The translations under genes were made by a program, and so were the position numbers. 64,000 bases of DNA from CAYTZN01 sp964442495 (GTDB taxonomy: Bacteria; Pseudomonadota; Gammaproteobacteria; Legionellales; Legionellaceae), in NCBI GenBank assembly GCA_964442495.1, contig CAYTZN010000006.1, positions 1 to 64,000 of the forward strand. The letters are read 5' to 3'. A model generated the notes under the pieces. The model saw only the letters and a program-made list of their open reading frames with translations, ran no database searches and was not told where the DNA came from. This document shows, one piece after another, positions 18,601 through 27,726 of this stretch (positions are counted from its first letter, which is position 1; the number at the start of each line of letters is the position of its first letter).

Positions 18601-19278
18601 ATGAATACGATTGCCACAATTATTTCTTTAGTGATACTTGCAAGCAACATGACATCAAGTGCCACTCTTTTTGCAAAGCCTACTTTTGACATCAATACTG
18701 AAGTTCAGCATTTAGGTAGCAAAGCCCCCCAGCTCAATAAAAATGTTCTTAAGTTAGCGCTAGCTGCTTATCAAAAAGCTGCGGTTAAAGGCACAGTAAA
18801 AAAACCTGTTCTTACTGTTATTGATTACTCACTTCCATCGTCTAAACAACGCATGTGGATTTTCGATGTACGAAAAGAGCGTCTTTTATATAATACGTAC
18901 GTTGCACATGGTCAAAACTCAGGCATGACCATCCCTCATCAGTTTTCAAATAGAACCTCTAGCAAACAAACAAGCTTAGGTACCTACCTGACACGTGATA
19001 CTTATATTGGCTCTAAAGGCTACTCTTTAAATTTGCAAGGGTTAGAAAAAGGATTTAATGACAACGCATATAACCGTCGAGTGGTTATTCATGGCGCATG
19101 GTATGTTGAACCTAGCTTTATTAAAAAGGCGGGTAGAGCCGGTCGTAGTTGGGGTTGTCCATCGATTGCTAAAACATTGGCCCGTCCAGTCATCAACATG
19201 ATTAAAGGCGGCTCCATTGTATTTGCTTACTATCCTGATAGAAATTACTTATCACATTCAGGTTATGCTGTTGCGTAA
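18601..19278 (+). CDS. Periplasmic murein L,D-transpeptidase (YkuD_2-like)
   Basis: A 225-residue exported protein with an N-terminal signal peptide (cleavage near residue 20-26). The catalytic region has H164 in VVIHGAWYVEP and C186 in GRSWGCPSIA, the His/Cys signature of the YkuD_2 murein L,D-transpeptidase family, which makes or remodels 3-3 peptidoglycan crosslinks or attaches proteins to murein. It is a single-gene unit with its own promoter and a strong terminator at 19284. A second, unrelated-branch L,D-transpeptidase lies at 62618. Confidence 0.85.
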   Translation: MNTIATIISLVILASNMTSSATLFAKPTFDINTEVQHLGSKAPQLNKNVLKLALAAYQKAAVKGTVKKPVLTVIDYSLPSSKQRMWIFDVRKERLLYNTYVAHGQNSGMTIPHQFSNRTSSKQTSLGTYLTRDTYIGSKGYSLNLQGLEKGFNDNAYNRRVVIHGAWYVEPSFIKKAGRAGRSWGCPSIAKTLARPVINMIKGGSIVFAYYPDRNYLSHSGYAVA

Positions 19279-19283
19279 TAAAT

Positions 19284-19310
19284 AAAGCCAGGGCAATACC
19301 CTGGCTTTTT
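19284..19310 (+). terminator. Rho-independent terminator
   Basis: GCCAGGG-CAATA-CCCTGGC followed by five T, six bases after the transpeptidase stop codon. Seven perfect G/C-rich pairs and a T tract make this a textbook intrinsic terminator. Confidence 0.92.
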
Positions 19311-19715
19311 CACAACCGTCAGTTCAAGACAGTGCCTTGAATTCATCCTTGAGAATCAAATCCTTTTGAACACACATCCCTGTTCAAGACTTCAGATCCG
19401 TTAGAAGTCATGCGTTAAATTTAACAGCACAAATGCTCACAAGCAAGTCAGTATGACGACTCATCCGGCATCTTAACGAAACGCCATAATTTTATTTACT
19501 ATATTATTCATAAAGTTAGAAAATTGTCGCGGCTATTTCTATCCAAAGTCTCCGTGAAGTTCAAGAGATCTCTTGGTCGCTTTTAAGAAAAACAACGATA
19601 AGCACTTGGCTTGTTATCAATATTCCAGATAACGGGATTGTGCTCTAGATAGCGTGAAATGATCAGAATAGTATGGTAGCTTAATTGGGATTTAAATTTC
19701 CCGCAGAGTATATTT
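19311..19715. other. 405-bp intergenic region before the ProQ/FinO gene
   Basis: No gene is supported here. A short perfect inverted repeat, TTCAAG-ACAGTGC-CTTGAA, lies near 19322-19340. A reverse-strand open frame crossing into the ProQ gene has no recognisable content. The long leader upstream of an RNA chaperone gene could hold regulatory structure, but none is clear. Confidence 0.4.
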
Positions 19716-20129
19716 ATGGAACAACAACAAAACATTGCAAAAAAAGACAAATTAAAAACAATTGATTGGTTAACAGAACATTTTCCTGCCGCTTTTTTAA
19801 GAAAAGCAAACCAAGTTAAACCACTTAAAATAGGTATTTTTGATGACATCATTGACTTTTATGAACGTCTTGATGCGCCTCCTTTTAGTAAAAAAACACT
19901 GCGTGAAGCATTAAACTATTACAGTTCGTCACCAGCATACCTCAATTGCCAAAAAGCCAATGTTGCACGCGTTGATTTGTATGGAAATGAAGTTGATGTG
20001 GTGTCTGAAGAACAAGCCAAATATGCCGTCCAACGTTATAAACAACGGTATACCAATAGAAAAAATATCGTGAATTCAAATAAACCAGCCCAAGCGTCTA
20101 AGCCTTCCGACAAGCCAATAAATAGTTAA
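19716..20129 (+). CDS. ProQ/FinO-domain RNA chaperone, short form
   Basis: A 137-residue protein made almost entirely of a ProQ/FinO RNA-binding domain (about residues 14-110: IDWLTEHFPAAFL, KPLKIGIFDDI, FSKKTLREALNYYSSSPAYL). A short basic tail follows. Such proteins bind structured sRNAs and mRNA 3' ends. It lacks the linker and Tudor-like C-terminal domain of E. coli ProQ and is smaller than Legionella RocC, so it may be a separate minimal ProQ. Its last 32 bases overlap convergently with the 3' end of ubiG. Confidence 0.88.
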   Translation: MEQQQNIAKKDKLKTIDWLTEHFPAAFLRKANQVKPLKIGIFDDIIDFYERLDAPPFSKKTLREALNYYSSSPAYLNCQKANVARVDLYGNEVDVVSEEQAKYAVQRYKQRYTNRKNIVNSNKPAQASKPSDKPINS

Positions 20130-20787
20130 CGCTGACGGAGTCTTCGAGACTTGCTACACGTGTAAAAGGGTTATAAGACATGCCAGACATACCAACCATT
20201 TCTAATCCCGCACTTCTTGCCATAGCAACAAGCTCACTGGGCTTAATAAATTTGTCGAAATCATGGGTTTGACGAGGTAACAATCGCAAAACGTATTCCG
20301 CGGTAACGATAGCAGTCACATACGCCTTTAGCGTTCGATTAAGCGTCGAGAAAAACACATAACCCCCAGGTGTTAATAAGCGCGCGCAATGCTCAATAAC
20401 TAATAGTGGATCAGCGACGTGCTCTAACATCTCCATACAGGTGATAATGTCAAAAAGGGCGGCATCATACTGTTCAATAGGCTGACACACATAGCTCGTG
20501 TTCTTATTTTGTGCATGTGCAATTGCTGCAGCGATAGCATCCTCCTCAACATCAAGGCCTACGACCGTAGCACCCTTTAGTGCCATAGCCTCGGATAAAA
20601 TCCCTCCTCCGCAACCAACATCTAAAATTCTACGATCATTAAATGTTGTGTATTTTTCAATAAATTGAATGCGAGGTGGATTGATGTCGTGCAACGTTTT
20701 TAAAGGACCCTCTTTATTCCACCACTCACTCGCATGTTGCGAAAATTTAGCCACTTCTAGTGTATCAATGGTCGTTTTTACAGTCAT
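20098..20787 (-). CDS. ubiG: Ubiquinone biosynthesis O-methyltransferase
   Basis: A SAM-dependent methyltransferase of 229 residues that performs both O-methylations in ubiquinone synthesis. The N-terminal SQHASEWWNKEGPLKTLHDINPPR is diagnostic of UbiG. Motif I is LDVGCGGGILSEAMA starting at residue 55, followed by GLDVEEDAI and ITCMEMLEHVADP. It starts three bases after the end of the uracil-DNA-glycosylase-like gene on the same strand, so the two probably form an operon. Confidence 0.95.
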   Translation of the reverse strand: MTVKTTIDTLEVAKFSQHASEWWNKEGPLKTLHDINPPRIQFIEKYTTFNDRRILDVGCGGGILSEAMALKGATVVGLDVEEDAIAAAIAHAQNKNTSYVCQPIEQYDAALFDIITCMEMLEHVADPLLVIEHCARLLTPGGYVFFSTLNRTLKAYVTAIVTAEYVLRLLPRQTHDFDKFIKPSELVAMARSAGLEMVGMSGMSYNPFTRVASLEDSVSVNYLLACRKA

Positions 20788-20789
20788 AA

Positions 20790-21503
20790 TTAACTCTTAT
20801 CCATGAGCAGGTCCATCGGCTTAAAGAATTCGACGACCGCTTTGTTAGTGATGAAACTTATATTATAAGGGTGTTCAGCAACAAGCGCTGGCAAAAGCGA
20901 TGTTTCTGGAATTTTTTCAGCAATTTTCCCAAATAAAACCAGCTTTAAAGAAGGATTATAGCCTGCAATCTCTTGTAAAAGACATTTCATAAAAGGCTGC
21001 CACATGCGTGCATGATAAGGCACCTCACCCTCGGTATAAACCAATGAAGCGTTCAAGAGTAAAAACCCTTTGTCCATGAATGCAGTAAATAAATTAGCAG
21101 CTGTTTTTACACAAGAGTCTTTATCAACACGTGCTATTGCCTCTTGAGAGAAATCATTTGTTAAATCCCCTCTTGCTAACATTAACATTTTAATTAAATT
21201 GCGTAAGGATGTAGCCCGATTAACTTCTTTAGAAAGCCCCGTAGACGACCATAAAGAGCCCACTGATTTATCCCAAAACGCATAGCCATTTGCAGAGTTA
21301 ACCCGAGGATAAGGAGACTCTCCCAATAAAATATAATGTGTTGAGGAAAGAGGCACACTAAACGCTGCAAATAGTGAAGATAGCCCTGGCAACCAGCCTG
21401 CACTGGATTGTAACGTTGATAAATACGATGCATCCATTGAACTAAGTGCACAGCAAAGAAAATCATGCCATTCTGGATGAGCTTGTCTAATAAAATTTTG
21501 CAT
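20790..21503 (-). CDS. Uracil-DNA glycosylase superfamily protein, divergent
   Basis: With a start at 21503 (GGGGTG just upstream) the protein has 237 residues; two upstream ATGs in frame are possible. The layout follows family-1 uracil-DNA glycosylase: LLGESPYP (61-66 core) corresponds to GQDPYH, followed by ANGYAFWD, LLLNASLVY with a later PYHARMWQPF, VLFGKIAE, and a C-terminal EHPYNIS (H211) corresponding to HPSPLS. The water-activating Asp and the following His of GQDPYH are replaced (GESPYP), while the C-terminal His is kept. It may have changed substrate or lost activity. Cotranscribed with ubiG. Confidence 0.7.
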   Translation of the reverse strand: MQNFIRQAHPEWHDFLCCALSSMDASYLSTLQSSAGWLPGLSSLFAAFSVPLSSTHYILLGESPYPRVNSANGYAFWDKSVGSLWSSTGLSKEVNRATSLRNLIKMLMLARGDLTNDFSQEAIARVDKDSCVKTAANLFTAFMDKGFLLLNASLVYTEGEVPYHARMWQPFMKCLLQEIAGYNPSLKLVLFGKIAEKIPETSLLPALVAEHPYNISFITNKAVVEFFKPMDLLMDKS

Positions 21504-21624
21504 GCACACCCCGAAAAAAGATGCCATTATACACAAATTGCATGGAAGAGAACGACCACTCATGCTCTGGCACTTTTGCAAGACATAAACCGCGTGAGTA
21601 TAAGTTAAGGATAACAAAATAATC

Positions 21625-22839
21625 ATGGGAAAATCATTACCACAACTATTGTCTTATCTTTCTTCACAGCAAACCACTATGGTAGACCAACTCTATCAAT
21701 TTTGTGAGATAAATTCAGGAAGCACTCATCTCGCTGGATTAGAGAGTATGCATAACATCTTGAAAACAGTGTTTACGCCTATTGCTGATGAATGCTATTC
21801 ACATGCATTGCTGCCAGTGTCTACTATCGATATGCAAGGCCATACCACGCTACAAAAGTGTGGTGACCTGCTTTTTATTCAAAAAAGGCCTGATTTGAAG
21901 CGGCGAGTGCTTTTAAGTGGACACCTGGACACGGTCTATGGTGCAGACCACCCTTTTCAAAGATTAACCCAATTAACTGAAAACCATCTAAATGGACCAG
22001 GGGTTGCCGACATGAAAGGTGGACTAATTGTCATGTTGCATGCCTTGAGCGCATTTGAACAGTCCCCTTATGCTAAAGATTTAGGATGGGATGTGGTCAT
22101 TAATGCCGATGAAGAAATTGGCTCGCCCGCTTCCCGCGATTTTTTTAATGAAATCACACCAAACTATGAAGCAGCGCTTGTCTACGAGCCCGCCATGAAC
22201 ATCTCAGGAACCATTGCAAAAAATCGAAAAGGCAGTGGCAAACTCACGATTATTGCAACAGGGATTGCTGCCCATGCAGGTCGCTCATTCAATGAAGGGC
22301 GAAACGCCATTTGTTTTTTGGCTGAGGCCGTTTCTAAGATTCACGCGTTAAATGGTCAAAAAGAAGGGGTTACGATTAATGTGGGTCTCATTGCGGGTGG
22401 CGAAGCCCTGAATGTAGTGCCTGATAAAGCCGTAGCCAAACTTGATGTTCGAATCAGTCATCCTGAAGATGAAAACTGGGTGCGCGAGAACATCGCCAAT
22501 ATAGTGCTTTGCATGCAGCATGAAGGCTACACCCTCTCAATTCACGGTGATTTTAACCGTCCGGTTAAACGCGTAAATCCCGCAACACAACGTTTATTTG
22601 AGCGCATTAAACGCCAAGGCCTATCCTTAGGCTTAACACTTGACTGGCAAGACAGTGGTGGTTGCTGTGATGGCAATAACCTCGCACAACATGGTTTAGC
22701 CGTGATTGATACGTTAGGTGTTCGAGGTGGGGATATCCATAGCCAGAATGAATTTATCCTGTTGGATAGCCTTATTGAACGTGCAAGTCTAAGCTTACTA
22801 ATACTGATGGATCTTGCCCAGAATAAAGGTGATCTATGA
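21625..22839 (+). CDS. M20-family metallohydrolase, first gene of the ast operon
   Basis: A zinc-dependent amidohydrolase of 404 residues, of the carboxypeptidase G2/ArgE/DapE group. Metal and catalytic residues are visible: H100 and D102 in LLSGHLDTVYG, D129 in VADMKGG, E163-E164 in NADEEIGSP and H372 in GGDIHSQNE. A lid/dimerisation domain lies between. It overlaps astA by an ATGA junction, so it is cotranslated with arginine succinyltransferase pathway genes. The usual last-step enzyme AstE (an M14 hydrolase) is absent here; this protein could release succinate from succinylglutamate in its place (inference). Confidence 0.85.
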   Translation: MGKSLPQLLSYLSSQQTTMVDQLYQFCEINSGSTHLAGLESMHNILKTVFTPIADECYSHALLPVSTIDMQGHTTLQKCGDLLFIQKRPDLKRRVLLSGHLDTVYGADHPFQRLTQLTENHLNGPGVADMKGGLIVMLHALSAFEQSPYAKDLGWDVVINADEEIGSPASRDFFNEITPNYEAALVYEPAMNISGTIAKNRKGSGKLTIIATGIAAHAGRSFNEGRNAICFLAEAVSKIHALNGQKEGVTINVGLIAGGEALNVVPDKAVAKLDVRISHPEDENWVRENIANIVLCMQHEGYTLSIHGDFNRPVKRVNPATQRLFERIKRQGLSLGLTLDWQDSGGCCDGNNLAQHGLAVIDTLGVRGGDIHSQNEFILLDSLIERASLSLLILMDLAQNKGDL

Positions 22840-23864
22840 TGCTATTTCGAAGCGCTCATGAGGGTGACTTAATGCCCATACACCGCTTAGCAGAACAAAG
22901 TGGCATTGGAATGACGACTTTGCCTAAAAACCTTGCGTTGCTTAAAGAGCGTATAGCTTGGTCTGACGCGTCATTTGCCAAAAAAGTCACTCACCCTAAA
23001 AGTGAGTATTATTTATTTGTTCTCGAGGACACCAAAACAGGCGATATTGTAGGCACATCCGCGATTGAATCAGTAGCTGGCCATGACGCCCCTTTTTACT
23101 CGTATAAAGTTTCAAAGCGCACACGAATGTGTCACTCATTAAACATCCGCAGTGAGTATGAAGTATTGAGTCTTGTGAATGATAACCAGGGGCATAGCGA
23201 ACTCTGCACGCTCTTCTTAGAGCCTAACTATCGTCATAACAACAATGGGGTTTTACTTGCACGCGCTAGATTTCTATTTATAGCACAATTCCCTAACTAT
23301 TTTTCACCCACCGTTATTGCCGAAATGCGGGGGGTTTCAGATGAAAAAGGCCAATCGCCTTTCTGGGACCACGTTGGAAAACACTTTTTTCATATGTCCT
23401 TTGCCAAAGCCGATAGCCTTACCCTTTCGACAAACAAACAATTTATTGCGGATTTAATGCCCCGAAACCCCATTTATATAAAATTATTAGCACCAACCGC
23501 ACAAGCCGTGATTGGAAAACCCCACCCATCAACTGTACCCGCCATGAACATTTTATTGCGCGAAGGGTTTCGCTATAACAACTATGTCGATATTTTTGAT
23601 GCAGGCCCAACCCTTGAAGCACCCCGAGACCATATTCAAACCATTGTACAAAGTCATACCTTTACGCTAAAAAGCATGATGGATGACGTGAGCAGCCCAC
23701 GCTACCTACTATCGAACACTAAACTTCATTTTTGCGCCACAATCGGCCACATTATTTATAATCAAGAACAAAACTCCTGTATTTTAAGCCATGAAACTGC
23801 GACATTATTAAAAGTAACCCCTGGTGACTCAATACGTGTGGCACCCTTACAGCTTTCAGAGTAA
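22836..23864 (+). CDS. astA: Arginine N-succinyltransferase
   Basis: Transfers succinyl from succinyl-CoA to arginine, the first step of the AST pathway. The 342-residue length and the sequence (LFRSAHEGDLMPIHRLAEQSGIGMTTLP at the N-terminus; LCTLFLEPNYRHNNNG, IAEMRGVSDEKGQSPFWDHVGKHFF) are typical of AstA, with the GNAT fold. The ATG overlaps the stop of the M20 gene, giving translational coupling. astD follows after 18 bases. Confidence 0.95.
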   Translation: MMLFRSAHEGDLMPIHRLAEQSGIGMTTLPKNLALLKERIAWSDASFAKKVTHPKSEYYLFVLEDTKTGDIVGTSAIESVAGHDAPFYSYKVSKRTRMCHSLNIRSEYEVLSLVNDNQGHSELCTLFLEPNYRHNNNGVLLARARFLFIAQFPNYFSPTVIAEMRGVSDEKGQSPFWDHVGKHFFHMSFAKADSLTLSTNKQFIADLMPRNPIYIKLLAPTAQAVIGKPHPSTVPAMNILLREGFRYNNYVDIFDAGPTLEAPRDHIQTIVQSHTFTLKSMMDDVSSPRYLLSNTKLHFCATIGHIIYNQEQNSCILSHETATLLKVTPGDSIRVAPLQLSE

Positions 23865-23882
23865 CGTTTTTCGAGGAATCAC

Positions 23883-25355
23883 ATGAACACTAAGGTCAAA
23901 CAACATTACATCAATGGACGCTGGATTGATGGACGTGGAGAGCCATTCACGTCTATCAATCCAGCTAATAACGCCATACTCTGGACGGGTACACACGCAA
24001 CGACCACCGAAATTTCAAACGCAGTAAACGCGGCACAGAGCGCATTACGTCACTGGTCCCAACTTGAATTCACTGTCCGTTCAAAACATATCAAAAAATT
24101 TTGCCAGATTGTAGAAAGCCGACGCCTTGAGCTGACCACTCTAATTTCAGAGGAAGCTGGAAAACCTTTATGGGAAGCAGCGACCGAAGTGAGCGCCGTT
24201 ATTGGTAAAGGGGCTTTATCTATACAAGCTTATCTTGAGCGCACGCCAGAAAAAAAAGGGGTTATACCTGAGGGCACCAGTTACCTTCGCTACAAACCAC
24301 ATGGCGTTGTAGCCGTTCTTGGACCTTTTAATTTTCCTGCACATTTAAGCAATGGACATATTATTCCAGCCCTGCTTGCAGGCAATACTATTGTTTACAA
24401 ACCCAGCGAATTAACCCCTGCGGTTGCTGAATGGATCATGCAATGCTGGCATGATAGTGCTCTACCCGCGGGCGTTATTAATTGTGTCCAAGGGGACGTA
24501 AATTCGGCCATTCATCTTTTAAAAGAAGACATTCAAGGGGTTTATTTCACGGGAAGTTACAACACTGGCGTAAAAATCAATCAACAATTTAGCACTCGAC
24601 CAGACGTTATTTTAGCGTTAGAAATGGGGGGAAATAATCCCTTAATCATTGATGAAGTAACTGATATAAATGCCGCGGTGTATCAAACCATACTCTCGTC
24701 TTTTATCACTGCGGGACAGCGCTGCACCTGTGCAAGACGTGTAATGATAGCAGACGATGCAAAAGGAGATGAGATTTTATCCAAATTGATCAATGCCACC
24801 AAACGGTTACGTATAGGAACATATACGCACACGCCTGAGCCTTTTATGGGGCCTGTGGTAAGTCACCAACATGCCTTAAGCCATTTAAACGCTCAACAAT
24901 CATTAATAACAGCGGGCGGACATCCCCTCATCAAAATGGCATTACTGTCTGAAAATACTGGCTTTCTCTCTCCAGGCATCATAGACATGAGTCATGTGGT
25001 ACATCCTGGCGATGAAGAAATATTTGCCCCCCTTATTCAAGTGTATAGATACAAACACTTTGATGACGCACTGGCACTCGCCAACCAAACCCGTTATGGA
25101 TTAGCTGCCGGTTTATTGAGCTCAAATAAAGAGCACTATCAGGCGTTTTATCATACCGTACGGGCAGGGTTAATAAATTGGAATAGGCCCACTACTGGCG
25201 CTCTGAGTAGTCTTCCTTTTGGAGGAATAGGCAACAGCGGAAACCATCGACCCAGCGCTTATTTTGCTGCTGATTATTGTGCCTACCCCATTGCAAGCCT
25301 TGAGCAAGCAGACATTACTCTACCTCAAGAACTTTTACCAGGCATTGCACTTTAA
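23883..25355 (+). CDS. astD: Succinylglutamate-semialdehyde dehydrogenase
   Basis: An NAD-dependent aldehyde dehydrogenase of 490 residues that oxidises N-succinylglutamate semialdehyde. The general base is in LALEMGGNNPL and the nucleophile in ITAGQRCTCARR; GPFNFPAHLSNGHIIPALLAGN is the AstD-type cofactor segment. It is in the ast operon, in the usual order between astA and astB. Translation starts at 23883 after GAGGA. Confidence 0.96.
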   Translation: MNTKVKQHYINGRWIDGRGEPFTSINPANNAILWTGTHATTTEISNAVNAAQSALRHWSQLEFTVRSKHIKKFCQIVESRRLELTTLISEEAGKPLWEAATEVSAVIGKGALSIQAYLERTPEKKGVIPEGTSYLRYKPHGVVAVLGPFNFPAHLSNGHIIPALLAGNTIVYKPSELTPAVAEWIMQCWHDSALPAGVINCVQGDVNSAIHLLKEDIQGVYFTGSYNTGVKINQQFSTRPDVILALEMGGNNPLIIDEVTDINAAVYQTILSSFITAGQRCTCARRVMIADDAKGDEILSKLINATKRLRIGTYTHTPEPFMGPVVSHQHALSHLNAQQSLITAGGHPLIKMALLSENTGFLSPGIIDMSHVVHPGDEEIFAPLIQVYRYKHFDDALALANQTRYGLAAGLLSSNKEHYQAFYHTVRAGLINWNRPTTGALSSLPFGGIGNSGNHRPSAYFAADYCAYPIASLEQADITLPQELLPGIAL

Positions 25356-25365
25356 GGGATAGTTT

Positions 25366-26736
25366 ATGAACGTTTATGAATTAAACATGGATGGCCTGGT
25401 GGGTCCAAGCCATCATTATGCAGGGCTCTCTATCGGAAATCTTGCCTCAACCTCCAATGCACAAAGCATTGCTAATCCAAAAGGTGCCGCCCATCAAGGC
25501 ATTCATAAAATGCGATTATTACATCGTATGGGAATAAAACAAGCCGTCATTCCGCCTCACCAACGCCCTAACCTTCATCTATTGTATCAATTGGGATTTA
25601 AAGGATGCCCGATTGACCAAATTACACAAGCTTTTCGCACCAATCCCGCACTACTCAGCGCGAGCTACTCTTCATCAAGCATGTGGACTGCCAATGCAGC
25701 AACCGTATCACCCAGCATGGATACAAACGATAGGCGCGTTCATTTCACCGCAGCTAATTTGATCAGCAATCTTCATCGACATCAAGAAGCTGACTTTTCG
25801 CATAGTCTACTGCGCCACGTGTTCAGCGATGAGCGCTATTTTAAACATCACCCTGTCTTACCTAAAACGATCATTACGAGTGATGAGGGTGCGGCCAACC
25901 ATAACCGTCTCTGTAAAAACCATGCCGATAAAGGCATGCATCTTTTTGTTTATGGAAAACAAGCGCTTCCCATTGGAAACGCATATCCTGTACCTCAACG
26001 GTTTCCCGCACGACAAACGCTAGAAGCCTCAGAAGCAGTCGCACGCAATCACCAATTGCCCCCCCAAAATGTGGTTTACGCAGCGCAAAACCCCGCGGCC
26101 ATCGATGAGGGGGTTTTTCACAATGATGTTATTTCTGTAGCGAATGAATCGCTCTTTTTAGTTCACAGCAATGCATTTTTGCACCCATCAAAAGTGCTTG
26201 ATGAGTTGCGCAATAAAGCTCAATTTCCAATACAGATAATCGAAGTGAATGGCTTAGAGATTAGCGTGGCAGATGCCGTAAAAAGTTACTTGTTTAATTC
26301 ACAACTCATAACGTTGCCCGATGCAGATAAGAAAAAAATGATGCTGATTTCCCCCTTGGAATGTCAACAACATGCCAAGATTAAACGCTTCATTGATGAG
26401 CTCATCTCCGACACAGCCAACCCCATCACTGAAGTCCACTATTTGGATCTCAAACAAAGCATGCAAAACGGTGGCGGGCCTGCGTGTCTTCGGCTTAGAG
26501 TACCACTAACTGAAACTGAATTGTCTGCCATGCACCAAGGTATATTGGTAAATGACGCTTTATTAGACACACTGGATGCATGGCTAGATAAACATTATCG
26601 CTCAGAATTACACACAAATGATCTCATTGACCCGTATCTTATAAACGAATGTTTTACAGCCCTTGATGAGCTCACAGCGATACTAGGCTTAAACGCTATC
26701 TACCCGTTTCAACGCGAAAAGACCACGAGCCCATGA
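25366..26736 (+). CDS. astB: N-succinylarginine dihydrolase
   Basis: Cleaves succinylarginine to succinylornithine, CO2 and ammonia. At 456 residues it matches AstB; MDGLVGPSHHYAGLSIGNLAS, MWTANAATVSPS and MQNGGGPACLRLRVPL are family signatures, the last holding the catalytic cysteine. The next gene overlaps its last four bases. The transaminase astC is not in the window, so another aminotransferase must act between astB and astD products. Confidence 0.96.
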   Translation: MNVYELNMDGLVGPSHHYAGLSIGNLASTSNAQSIANPKGAAHQGIHKMRLLHRMGIKQAVIPPHQRPNLHLLYQLGFKGCPIDQITQAFRTNPALLSASYSSSSMWTANAATVSPSMDTNDRRVHFTAANLISNLHRHQEADFSHSLLRHVFSDERYFKHHPVLPKTIITSDEGAANHNRLCKNHADKGMHLFVYGKQALPIGNAYPVPQRFPARQTLEASEAVARNHQLPPQNVVYAAQNPAAIDEGVFHNDVISVANESLFLVHSNAFLHPSKVLDELRNKAQFPIQIIEVNGLEISVADAVKSYLFNSQLITLPDADKKKMMLISPLECQQHAKIKRFIDELISDTANPITEVHYLDLKQSMQNGGGPACLRLRVPLTETELSAMHQGILVNDALLDTLDAWLDKHYRSELHTNDLIDPYLINECFTALDELTAILGLNAIYPFQREKTTSP

Positions 26737-27464
26737 TGTGGAAAACCCTAGGTGGGCATTGTATTTATAAAACACCAGAAGAGGTGCATGTTCATCAAAA
26801 TCATCTCTACCGATGGCTAACATTCGGCAGTGACGCCATTCATACCTTGATAAGCCGACGCCATCCTGAAAAACCACGCTTAAATTATATACATCAACTT
26901 AGTTTTGCCGCTCGAGAGAAACCTGGAGAATCTTGTTTGCTGGGATTGGGCGGCGCGGGCGTTGCTCATGCATTAGCGCCTTATCTTAAAGACTTTGCAC
27001 TGCATGCGGTCGAAAATAATCCTGAGATAATTGATATAGCGAGCCGATTTTTCATGACAGAGCGTTTAAATAATCTCACTGTTTATCATGAGGACGCCAA
27101 CGACTTTGTACAAGAATCCAGTGCCCGTTATCAACATTTGATGATCGATCTTTATGATGCGCGTTCATTCCCTAGTCACTGTAACACACATGATTTTTTT
27201 GCTCATTGTCGAGAACTATTATTTCCAAAAGGTATTTTGGCACTCAACTTAACCAACGTGATAGAACAACATATGCTATTTGATTACGTTCGCGATATCT
27301 TTTTTGAACGCACCGTTTTATTGCCTGTAAAAGGCGCCTCCAACATGGTAATGCTTGCATATAATGGCTCTAGCATTACACCATTATTGGATTTACTGAA
27401 AAATAGCGGGCGCTTAAAAAAATTGTGTTGGCACGCGGAATGGGGATGCATTGCTGGTATTTAG
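26733..27464 (+). CDS. Spermidine synthase-like methyltransferase-fold protein
   Basis: A 243-residue protein of the SpeE-like Rossmann family. The nucleotide-binding loop is CLLGLGGAGVAHAL, followed by an acidic HAVENNPEIIDIASRFF strand end and a MIDLYDARSFP motif where polyamine synthases have DxxD. It overlaps astB by four bases (ATGA), so it belongs to the ast operon. True spermidine synthases are larger and carry a tetramerisation domain missing here. A role in polyamine or arginine-derived amine metabolism is suggested by context only. Confidence 0.7.
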   Translation: MMWKTLGGHCIYKTPEEVHVHQNHLYRWLTFGSDAIHTLISRRHPEKPRLNYIHQLSFAAREKPGESCLLGLGGAGVAHALAPYLKDFALHAVENNPEIIDIASRFFMTERLNNLTVYHEDANDFVQESSARYQHLMIDLYDARSFPSHCNTHDFFAHCRELLFPKGILALNLTNVIEQHMLFDYVRDIFFERTVLLPVKGASNMVMLAYNGSSITPLLDLLKNSGRLKKLCWHAEWGCIAGI

Positions 27465-27481
27465 TCTTATTGAGAGATCGC

Positions 27482-27684
27482 CTGGATGCCGCGAACAAAG
27501 CCGCGGCACGTGGGGTGACGGAGTCAAGGAGTGAATAAAGGGATGAAGAGACGACTGTAACCTTTAGACTTGCCCCCAGCAAGCTGCAATGGTAGCTAAA
27601 GCTAAATACTATTGTAACAATAAACCCGTTCTTAACCGCACAACATAAAATCCCACGTGCCGCGGCTTTGTCCGCGGCATCCAG
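27482..27684. repeat. Inverted pair of REP-like elements (copies 2 and 3)
   Basis: Two 33-bp copies of CTGGATGCCGCG(G/A)ACAAAGCCGCGGCACGTGGG face each other at 27482-27514 (plus) and 27652-27684 (minus), with one mismatch. Each copy forms its own hairpin, and the pair could fold into a 203-nt structure. It sits between convergent genes, downstream of the ast operon and of frr. The arrangement resembles a BIME or a MITE-like unit. Confidence 0.7.
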
Positions 27685-27726
27685 TTCGGTGCTTATCAGA
27701 ATCACAAAACCAAGGATAAAAAACGC

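Noticed and set aside
19583..19852. 89-residue reverse ORF overlapping the ProQ/FinO gene
   Set aside because: Antisense to a well-supported coding region and without recognisable features.
27376..27705. 109-residue reverse ORF
   Set aside because: It runs through the inverted REP pair and into the 3' end of the SpeE-like gene; no family content.
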